This document shows positions 1 to 5,009 of a stretch of 5,009 nt of DNA, piece after piece; position 1 is the stretch's first letter, and each line of letters starts with the position of its first letter. Below the pieces are notes generated by a model. It worked only from the letters and a program-made list of their open reading frames with translations, searched no databases and was not told the DNA's origin. The translations under genes and the position numbers were made by a program. Source of the stretch: Acidobacteriota bacterium (GTDB lineage: Bacteria; Acidobacteriota; Terriglobia; Terriglobales; Acidobacteriaceae); NCBI GenBank assembly GCA_021781255.1, contig JAJXXG010000199.1:1-5009 (forward strand), given 5' to 3'.

Positions 1-2
1 GT

Positions 3-344
3 TCGTGTCGAACAGTCGCTGTGGAATATATACGTTTTGCAAAAGCAAACCCCGCGCTCTACAAAGTAATGTTTGCATCGAAGCTCGACGCGGAGTATCC
101 GGAGTTGAAAGCAGCCAGCGAAGCTTCCTTCGCAGAGTTGCAGGCATCGGTTTCAAACCTTTTCCCGCAAAAAAGCAAAGAAGAAATTCGTGCGATTTCA
201 TTGCGGATGTGGACTTCGGTTCACGGCCTGTCGATGCTCCTCATTGAAAATCGAGTTAACTTTCTTCTTGGGAAGAATGGTTATAAGGATCTTTCCGCGT
301 TGGAACTTGATTGGCTGTCTGCACAGGCCGTACCAATTCCATAG
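3..344 (+). CDS. TetR-family transcriptional regulator, C-terminal part (5' end outside window)
   Basis: The frame is open from the window edge to a TAG at 342-344, giving 113 residues. The sequence around residues 7-20 (VEYIRFAKANPALYKVMFAS) and the later RMWTSVHGLSMLLIE match the C-terminal ligand-binding/dimerisation domain of TetR repressors with the WHG motif (TetR_C_33 type), where an aromatic-rich 'YVRFA..NPALY.LMF' helix is typical. The N-terminal helix-turn-helix, about 80-90 residues, must lie upstream of base 1. The GTG at 21 is in frame but should not be taken as the start, because the helix begins before it and no stop separates it from the edge. The gene is much less GC-rich than its neighbours. 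It presumably represses a promoter in response to a small hydrophobic ligand; neither ligand nor target can be read from this fragment. Confidence 0.75.
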   Translation, partial: SCRTVAVEYIRFAKANPALYKVMFASKLDAEYPELKAASEASFAELQASVSNLFPQKSKEEIRAISLRMWTSVHGLSMLLIENRVNFLLGKNGYKDLSALELDWLSAQAVPIP

Positions 345-560
345 GCCCCAGGACTGCATTCGTGAACCGAGCAGAATAGAGCTTGAGGGATGCGATCCTC
401 CCAGGTCGTTCTGAGGTGTTGAGAACAGGCTAAGGCACTCATTGAGCCTCAATGAGTCCTCATAAACGGCCCAGTATTCGGGATTGAAGTTGTGGCTCGA
501 TGCCCCCGGAATGAAGCCGATCCCTGATACAAAGGCCTGCTTATGCAGCCATCTCCAGCA
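345..560. other. Gene-free gap between convergent TetR and MFS gene ends
   Basis: This 216-base stretch separates two convergent genes. I see no convincing gene, tRNA or T-tract terminator in it. It holds a perfect inverted repeat at 437-457, listed separately. On the minus strand the frame of the MFS gene stays open after the MFS stop for about 120 codons, to base 198. That translation resembles no family I recognise and runs antisense into the TetR gene, so I do not call it. Confidence 0.6.
437..457. repeat. Perfect 10-bp inverted repeat with 1-bp centre
   Basis: The arms are ACTCATTGAG and CTCAATGAGT around a central C at 447, an exact reverse-complement match over all ten positions. It lies 93 bp past the TetR stop and 104 bp before the MFS stop, between two converging genes. 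The arms are only 40 percent GC and no run of T follows on either strand, so it is a poor intrinsic terminator. Its size and near-continuous dyad look more like a dimeric repressor site, or a short hairpin at a 3' end. Function is unassigned. Confidence 0.6.
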
Positions 561-1871
561 TCAGTGGATTCGCGCAGCTGTTTTGGGCGCGGTGAAGAGG
601 ACCACGATGGACGAGAGGACGAGGGTGGTGGCGACGTAGATCATGCCGCCGGAGTAAGAGCCGGTCTGGCCCTTGAGGCGGCCGATGATGATGGGGCCGA
701 GGACGCCGCCGACGTTACCGATGGCGTTGATAAGTGCGATGGCCGCGGCGGCAGCGGGGCCGGAAAGGAACTCGGTGGGCATGCTCCACAGCGGAGGCTT
801 GGCGGCGTTAATGCCGAAGGCCGCGAGCGACAGGCCGGCGATGAGCAGAAATGCACTGCCTGAATAGCCAGCAAGGCCCATGCCGACGGCCGCGGCAAGG
901 CAGGCGATAGAGCAATGGAACATGCGCTCGCGGCGGCGGTCGGAGCTGCGCGCCCAGAGGACCATGCCGACGATGGCGACGAGGTTGGGGATGGCGGTGA
1001 GCAGGCCGAGCACGAGATAGCTGAATCCGAAACGGCTGAGGAACAGCGGTGTGAAGATGCTGACGGCGTAGAGGCCGGTGGAGGTGCCGAAGTAGGCGAG
1101 CGCGAGGCCGAGGATGCGGGGATTGCAGAGGGCCAGCCAGACGCGGACCGCGCCGCGGCCGGTTCGCCCGGCCAGCTCGCGGGCCATCTCGGCCACCAGC
1201 CAGGCGCGCTCCTCGGGCCGGAGCCAGCGGGCCTGATCGGGTTTATCGGTGAGGAAGAAAAACGAGACGATGCCGAGCAGAACGGTGGGGACGGCTTCCA
1301 GCAGGAACAGCCACTGCCAGCCCTTCAGGTGGAGGAATCCGTTCATGCCGAGGATAGCGCCGGAGATAGGCGCGCCGACCATGTTGGAGATGGGGGCGGC
1401 GGCCATGAAGAGGGCGATGATGCCGGCGCGATGACGGGCGGGAAACCAGAAGCTGAGATAAAGGATGATGCCGGGAAAGAAGCCCGCCTCTGCCAGGCCG
1501 ACAGCGAAGCGCATGGCATAGAAGCTGGTGGGGCCGGTGACAAAAGCCGTGGCGCCGGAGAGCACGCCCCAGACGAGCATCATGAACGCCACCATGCGGC
1601 GCGCGCCGATGCGATCCAGCAGGAGATTGGAGGGCAGGCCGAAGAGCAGATAGCCGACGAAGAAGATGCCCGCGCCGATACCGAACATCTGCGCGTTGAG
1701 GCCGAGGTCGCGGTTCATGGTGAGCGCGGCGAAGCCCACGTTGACGCGGTTGAGGAAGCTGACGAAATAAAGCGCGATAACGAAGGGGACGATGCGGAGG
1801 GTGAGCCGGCGGAGGACTTGCGATTCGATCGTGGAGGTGGAGACGCGCTGAGCGCCGGCAGGCTGGGACAT
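561..1871 (-). CDS. MFS transporter, anion:cation symporter family (tartrate/organic acid carrier, TtuB-like)
   Basis: This 436-residue inner-membrane protein has the usual length and about 12 hydrophobic helices of a major facilitator. After a polar N-terminus, helix 1 (about 25-50) carries ALYFVSFLNRVNVGFAAL, and MNRDLGL follows at 52-58. The loop 2-3 motif LLDRIGARR is at 84-92, GLAEAGFFPGIILYLSFWFPAR at about 125-146 (helix 4 and its loop), and GWQWLFLLEAVPTVLLG at 184-200. A charged central loop spans about 209-245, before the second six helices. These signatures are those of the anion:cation symporter group, which imports tartrate, phthalate, hexuronates and similar acids with protons. 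The ATG at 1871-1869 is chosen because it directly precedes the family N-terminus and has GGAGA 10 bases upstream; the 67-residue proline-rich extension possible upstream is implausible and overlaps the divergent region. It is divergent from a tartrate/D-malate dehydrogenase gene, which favours a hydroxy-dicarboxylate substrate. The exact substrate is inferred. Confidence 0.88.
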   Translation of the reverse strand: MSQPAGAQRVSTSTIESQVLRRLTLRIVPFVIALYFVSFLNRVNVGFAALTMNRDLGLNAQMFGIGAGIFFVGYLLFGLPSNLLLDRIGARRMVAFMMLVWGVLSGATAFVTGPTSFYAMRFAVGLAEAGFFPGIILYLSFWFPARHRAGIIALFMAAAPISNMVGAPISGAILGMNGFLHLKGWQWLFLLEAVPTVLLGIVSFFFLTDKPDQARWLRPEERAWLVAEMARELAGRTGRGAVRVWLALCNPRILGLALAYFGTSTGLYAVSIFTPLFLSRFGFSYLVLGLLTAIPNLVAIVGMVLWARSSDRRRERMFHCSIACLAAAVGMGLAGYSGSAFLLIAGLSLAAFGINAAKPPLWSMPTEFLSGPAAAAAIALINAIGNVGGVLGPIIIGRLKGQTGSYSGGMIYVATTLVLSSIVVLFTAPKTAARIH

Positions 1872-1881
1872 GGGTGGAGGG

Positions 1882-1886
1882 TCTCC
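1882..1886 (-). promoter_or_regulatory. Ribosome binding site of the MFS gene
   Basis: GGAGA on the minus strand lies 10 bases before the ATG at 1871. It supports this internal ATG over the far-upstream alternative start near 2072. Confidence 0.5.
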
Positions 1887-1970
1887 GCGGTGCGATTCCC
1901 ATTCTGCTGGTTGGCAGGCGGGGGCGGCAAGCGCGTGGGGCGAGTGGATACACTGTGACGAGACGAAGAC

Positions 1971-1977
1971 AAGGGGG
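1971..1977 (+). promoter_or_regulatory. Ribosome binding site of the dehydrogenase gene
   Basis: AAGGGGG lies 10 bases before the ATG at 1988. It supports this start over the in-frame GTG at 1874, which would add 38 residues not found in the family and overlap the promoter region. Confidence 0.55.
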
Positions 1978-1987
1978 ATGGCTGGGC

Positions 1988-3055
1988 ATGAGGCATGTGC
2001 AGTTGGCGGTATTGCCGGCGGATGGCGTGGGGCCGGAGGTGATTGGGGCGAGCCGGAAGGTGCTGGAGACACTGGCGCAGATGGACGGCGGGATTAAGTT
2101 TGAATTTCGGGAGTTCGACTGGGGATCGGAGCGCTACCTGAAGACGGGCCGGCTGATGCCGGAGGACGGCACACGGCAACTGGAGCGGGGCGGGTTCGAC
2201 GCGCTGCTGGTGGGGCCAGTGGGCGATATGCGGATTCCGGATCATGTGACGCTGTGGGGATTGCTGCTGCCCATTCGGCAGGAGTTCGATCAGTATGTGA
2301 ATCTGCGGCCGATGCGGCTGCTGGACGGAGTGGAGTCTCCGCTGCGTGAGCGGACGGGCCGCGACCTGAACATGGTCTGCATGCGGGAGAACTGCGAGGG
2401 CGAGTATGCGGGCGTGGGCGGGCGCGTGCATCGCGGCAAGGAAGAAGAAGTGGCAATTCAGACGATTGTGCATACGCGGGCGATTACCGAGCGGCTGATG
2501 CGGTACACGTTTGACTGGGCCCTCAAGCACGGGCGCAAGCTGGTGACCAGCGTGACCAAGTCAAACAGCATGCAGTACAACATGGTGTTCTGGGACGATG
2601 TGTTTCGCGAGGTGGCGGCGGATTATCCATCGATGCCACACGACAAGCAACTGGTTGACTCGATGACGGTGCGCATGATCGACCGCCCGGAGACGGTGGA
2701 TGTCTTTGTGGGCAGCAATCTGTTCGGGGACATTCTGACGGACCTGGGCGCGGCTATCACGGGCAGCATGGGCCTGGCGCCAAGCGCAAATCTGAACCCG
2801 GAGCGGAAGTACCCGAGCCTCTTCCAGGCGATTCATGGGTCGGCGTTCGACATTGCGGGGAAGAACCTGGCGAACCCGATTGCGAGCATCTGGTCAGCGC
2901 AACTGATGCTGGACTTTCTGGGCGAGACAGAGCTGGCGGCGCGTCTGATGAACGCGATTGAGCTCGTGCTGCGCGAGGGCAAGGCGAAGACGCGCGACCT
3001 GGGCGGAACGAGCACGACCGAGGAGATGACGGCGGCCATCTGCGCGGCACTATAG
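1988..3055 (+). CDS. Tartrate/D-malate dehydrogenase-type NAD-dependent beta-decarboxylating dehydrogenase
   Basis: This 355-residue cytoplasmic enzyme has the normal length for the tartrate dehydrogenase/D-malate dehydrogenase (TtuC/DmlA) branch of the isocitrate/isopropylmalate dehydrogenase family. The N-terminus LAVLPADGVGPEV (6-18) is the family start. RQEFDQYVNLRP (97-108) and RENCEGEY (133-140) carry the substrate-binding arginines and tyrosine. TKSN with Lys191 is the catalytic lysine region. Asp224, Asp248 and Asp252 are the expected divalent-metal ligands, the last two within NLFGDILTDLGAAITGSMGL (244-263), which fits the family signature pattern. SANLNPER (266-273) and HGSAFD (283-288) belong to the cofactor side; NPER is typical of the tartrate/D-malate branch. 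Family members oxidise (+)-tartrate to oxaloglycolate, convert meso-tartrate to glycerate, or decarboxylate D-malate to pyruvate with NAD; which dominates cannot be read here. The divergent organic-acid carrier supports the role. Many relatives have Pro where this protein has Phe287. Confidence 0.88.
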   Translation: MRHVQLAVLPADGVGPEVIGASRKVLETLAQMDGGIKFEFREFDWGSERYLKTGRLMPEDGTRQLERGGFDALLVGPVGDMRIPDHVTLWGLLLPIRQEFDQYVNLRPMRLLDGVESPLRERTGRDLNMVCMRENCEGEYAGVGGRVHRGKEEEVAIQTIVHTRAITERLMRYTFDWALKHGRKLVTSVTKSNSMQYNMVFWDDVFREVAADYPSMPHDKQLVDSMTVRMIDRPETVDVFVGSNLFGDILTDLGAAITGSMGLAPSANLNPERKYPSLFQAIHGSAFDIAGKNLANPIASIWSAQLMLDFLGETELAARLMNAIELVLREGKAKTRDLGGTSTTEEMTAAICAAL

Positions 3056-3068
3056 CGAGCTGCGCCCC

Positions 3069-3287
3069 TCAGACACTTTCCCTGGGCACGCGCCGTTCCG
3101 GCCGGGGCGGCGCCGGACTGAAGCACTCGATGCGCACATTCAGCTTGCGACCCTCCATCTTGCTCAGTTGCTCTTCGATCGTGCTGTGCAGCCGCGCGGC
3201 GGCCAGAATCAGGCTGGTCTTTCCCGAGCCCAGAAAGCCGCCGACGATGACAATCCAGGGCCGCTGACGCGACAGCTCGCCGGTCAT
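3069..3287 (-). CDS. Small Walker A protein, CobW/G3E-like N-terminus (possible internally deleted gene)
   Basis: This is a 72-residue ORF whose ATG (3287-3285) overlaps the TGA of the upstream glycosidase gene by four bases (ATGA), the usual sign of translational coupling in an operon. Residues 11-28 read WIVIVGGFLGSGKTSLIL: a hydrophobic strand followed by the Walker A loop GFLGSGKT (17-24), very like the start of CobW/HypB/UreG-type G3E GTPases. Those proteins are usually 200-400 or more residues with switch, Walker B and base-recognition motifs. None appears here: after AAARL the chain passes at once to a charged helix (about 34-50) and a proline- and arginine-rich tail. Codon use keeps a high third-position GC to the end, so the frame looks genuinely coding. 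It is either a remnant with an in-frame internal deletion or a minimal protein of unknown role. No complete NTPase activity is expected. Its stop is 13 bp from the end of the convergent dehydrogenase gene. Confidence 0.55.
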   Translation of the reverse strand: MTGELSRQRPWIVIVGGFLGSGKTSLILAAARLHSTIEEQLSKMEGRKLNVRIECFSPAPPRPERRVPRESV

Positions 3288-5009
3288 CCATGCACCTCCA
3301 CAACCAGTTCGTCGTTCACGCCGAGGTGCACGGTCCGGGCAAATGTAACCACTCGCCGTTCCTCCTGTCTTTCCACTCGGCTTTCAACCGCCGCGCCGCC
3401 GCTCATGACGGAAGCCTTTTCGCCCGTCGCGGCAATCTCACAGGAGCGGCAGGCGAGCGAGCCGCCGTGCACCTGGAGCGCGAGCCGCGTGCTGCCGTTC
3501 TGCCTGCGCAGCGTGAAGATGCCCCATCCGGTTCCGGTGGACCAGAAGCACTTGAAGCGGTCCTGCTGCGTGGGCGGCACGGCCACCACTGCGGCGCTCA
3601 CGCCGTCATAGACGAATCCGCTGAGCGCGGCCACCGTGGACCAGGAGGACAGTGCGCGGGCATAGTGATGGCCGCACTCCGGCTCATCCCAGGGGTTGCG
3701 CTTGCGGCCGTCGTAGCGCACGCGCACGTTGCGCACGCACTCCACGCCCTGCTGCACCATGCCCCAGCTCATCATCAGGCTGGCCACCAGGTACTCCTGG
3801 CCGGTCCACGCCTCAGAGTAATAAGGAAACGGAATCAGCGGGCGCTCGGCTTTGCCGTAGTCGCACACCACGACGGCGGCTTCGTCATTCAGCGCATAGG
3901 TGCGCGCAATGTTTTCGTGGTCCGCGAGCGCAGGTTTGTAGTTGTACTCGTAGATCGACCGCAGCGTCCGGCGAATGTGCTCCGGCGTCACCAGAGGAGC
4001 CATGCCGCCGAGCTCGACCAGATACTGCCCGATGAGCTGATCGGCCAGGCAGCCGCCGCCCACCTGGTACTCCGGCGATTCCGTGTTCTCCGCGCCGGAG
4101 TCGCTGCGCAGGTTCTCCGCAATCTGATCCCTCCGGTATCCGCGCACCTGCTGCACGTAGTACTCGCCGTTGAAGAGGTTGGCGTCGATCCATTGGCTTC
4201 CCTGCGACGCAAGAGCGCTGCAGGTGGCCGCAAAGGTTGTATCGCCCATGGCCCGCGCCATCTGCTCGGCGGCACGCAGCGCGCCCAGGTAGTAGATGCC
4301 GCACATCGGGTTCGGGCCGTAGAACTCGACGTCGTAGGTGTTGTGCTGCACGCCTTCCATCACGCCGTCGCGGTTGGCGTCCCATCCGCCGGGAACCCAG
4401 GCAAACTCCAGCGCCTTCTTCGCCCTCGGCCATGTGCTCGCCAGTAGCGCATTGTCGCCGCTCAGCTTCCAGTCCAGCCAGGCGTGGATGATCTGCCCCA
4501 TCTGCCCATCGGCCGCGGCCCAGCCCCAGCGCGACTTGCCATCGGGCAGCATCTCACGAAAATGCATGGCGCCGGCATCGTCCATGGAGTAGCCGAAGGC
4601 GCTGCGCCGCAGCGAGTGAGCAAACGAGGGGAAAAGAAACGCGGTTGCCGTCTCGTAGTTCCACACATGCGTGCAGTTGCCAAAGCAGCAGCCGCGCGTG
4701 TCGTCGCTGCCTTCAAAGGCATGAAACTCTCCGTCTGCCGTGCGAAAACATGTGGTGGACGCGAGCGTGGAGAGATTGGCGCTGGCCGCCTCCTTCACCT
4801 CCGGCGGCAGCGTGCTGTCGCCGAGCGCGGCGGCAAATCTCCGCGTGTACGCTTCCAGGCCGTCGAGATGCGCGGCCGCGTAGCGCGCGGCCTCCCACGC
4901 GCTCGGAAAACGCGCTGCGTAGAAGTTGCCGATGACGGTGTCGCCCTCTTCCTGCGGCGCGGCCCAGCCGCACCACTCCGGCGTGCGGTTGGGAAAGCGC
5001 CACGCAAGC
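3284..5009 (-). CDS. GH116/DUF608-family glycoside hydrolase, C-terminal part (5' end outside window)
   Basis: The frame is open from the right edge to TGA at 3286-3284, giving 574 residues of a larger protein. A GTG at 4798 is not the start, since the upstream 70 codons also read as family sequence (LAWRFPNRTPEWCGW, then GNFYAARFPSAWE). Residue numbers are from base 5008. DTRGCCFGNCTHVWNYE lies at about 103-119, and DGQMGQIIHAW at about 167-177. DANRDGVMEG followed by QHNTYDVEFYGPN spans about 210-233, ADQLIGQYL about 322-330, and SEAWTGQEYL about 398-407. RNPWDEPECGHHYARALSSW lies at about 437-456. Together these match the (alpha/alpha)6-barrel of GH116 (DUF608), the family of bacterial beta-glucosidases and human GBA2. 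Asp226 in NTYD lines up with the known acid/base Asp by motif recall. The last 100 residues look like a beta-rich C-terminal domain. Members cleave beta-glucosides, beta-xylosides or related substrates; the substrate here is unknown and the export signal, if any, is off-window. It is the first known gene of an operon with the Walker A ORF downstream. Confidence 0.82.
   Translation of the reverse strand, partial: LAWRFPNRTPEWCGWAAPQEEGDTVIGNFYAARFPSAWEAARYAAAHLDGLEAYTRRFAAALGDSTLPPEVKEAASANLSTLASTTCFRTADGEFHAFEGSDDTRGCCFGNCTHVWNYETATAFLFPSFAHSLRRSAFGYSMDDAGAMHFREMLPDGKSRWGWAAADGQMGQIIHAWLDWKLSGDNALLASTWPRAKKALEFAWVPGGWDANRDGVMEGVQHNTYDVEFYGPNPMCGIYYLGALRAAEQMARAMGDTTFAATCSALASQGSQWIDANLFNGEYYVQQVRGYRRDQIAENLRSDSGAENTESPEYQVGGGCLADQLIGQYLVELGGMAPLVTPEHIRRTLRSIYEYNYKPALADHENIARTYALNDEAAVVVCDYGKAERPLIPFPYYSEAWTGQEYLVASLMMSWGMVQQGVECVRNVRVRYDGRKRNPWDEPECGHHYARALSSWSTVAALSGFVYDGVSAAVVAVPPTQQDRFKCFWSTGTGWGIFTLRRQNGSTRLALQVHGGSLACRSCEIAATGEKASVMSGGAAVESRVERQEERRVVTFARTVHLGVNDELVVEVHG

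Larger units (their letters stand above)
1872..1987. promoter_or_regulatory. Divergent intergenic control region between carrier and dehydrogenase genes
   Basis: The 116 bp between the two start codons must hold the promoters for both genes unless they are read from further away. I find no strong sigma-70 boxes. The best minus-strand candidate is TTGTCT with TATCCA 16 bp on, only a partial match. A small dyad, AGTG-GATA-CACT, sits at 1943-1954 near the middle and is a possible operator for a regulator serving both genes. No regulator gene is adjacent apart from the TetR fragment beyond the MFS gene. Promoter positions are therefore not assigned. Confidence 0.5.

Noticed and set aside
915..1958. 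347-residue plus-strand ORF antisense to the MFS gene
   Set aside because: The translation is dominated by Glu, Ala, Gly and Asp with no family motif. It mirrors the MFS gene, and high third-position GC makes the opposite strand free of stops.
1874..1987. Upstream GTG start for the dehydrogenase
   Set aside because: The family begins at the LAVLPADGVGPEV strand; the ATG at 1988 has AAGGGGG at proper spacing and gives the normal length of 355.
1872..2072. Upstream 67-residue extension of the MFS protein
   Set aside because: It is proline-rich, overlaps the dehydrogenase start and lacks a family match; the ATG at 1871 has its own Shine-Dalgarno sequence.
3056..3130. Possible GC-rich terminator hairpin between the converging dehydrogenase and Walker A ORF
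   Set aside because: The spacing is only 13 bp, and the GC-rich repeats nearby lie inside the Walker A ORF, with no clear stem followed by a T run.
2833..3303. 156-residue minus-strand ORF across the dehydrogenase and Walker A genes
   Set aside because: It is out of frame with the Walker A loop, Arg/Ala-rich, and overlaps two better-supported genes.
3290..4447. 385-residue plus-strand ORF antisense to the GH116-like gene
   Set aside because: The His/Arg/Ala/Val-rich translation has no motif; the minus-strand frame carries clear GH116 family motifs along its length.
1..5009. CRISPR arrays, tRNA or rRNA genes, insertion sequences
   Set aside because: I saw no regularly spaced direct repeats, no cloverleaf-like segment, and no transposase-like translation or terminal repeats.

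Overview
The window reads as a piece of a high-GC bacterial chromosome carrying carbohydrate and organic-acid catabolism genes. The protein types (a DUF608/GH116-like glycoside hydrolase and a TtuB-like carrier beside a tartrate/D-malate dehydrogenase) and the strong G/C bias at third codon positions suggest a soil heterotroph, possibly an Acidobacteriota (Terriglobia) member. That placement is inference; there is no RNA gene or phylogenetic marker to fix it.

Layout. (1) 3-344, + strand: C-terminal ligand-binding part of a TetR-family repressor whose DNA-binding half lies left of the window. This stretch has much lower GC (142 of the first 300 bases by my count) than the rest. (2) 345-560: gene-free gap with a perfect 10-bp inverted repeat at 437-457. 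(3) 561-1871, - strand: 12-helix MFS carrier of the anion:cation symporter (tartrate/phthalate/hexuronate) type. (4) 1872-1987: 116-bp divergent intergenic region. (5) 1988-3055, + strand: NAD-dependent tartrate/D-malate dehydrogenase-type beta-decarboxylating dehydrogenase. (6) 3069-3287, - strand: a 72-residue ORF with a Walker A loop of CobW/G3E type and nothing else of that fold. (7) 3284-5009, - strand: a large GH116/DUF608-family protein running off the right edge. Its stop codon overlaps the start of the Walker A ORF in an ATGA junction, so the two form one operon convergent to the dehydrogenase.

How the genes fit. The carrier and dehydrogenase are divergently transcribed from a shared control region and form a sensible uptake-plus-oxidation pair for a hydroxy-dicarboxylic acid such as tartrate or D-malate. 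The GH116-like protein would act on a beta-glycoside, but its link to the acid pair is positional only. The TetR fragment could control a neighbour, but its target is not visible.

Nothing here proves a new system. The points most worth a second look are the minimal Walker A protein translationally coupled to the glycosidase, and the apparent absence of the classical GH116 nucleophile motif in the glycosidase.
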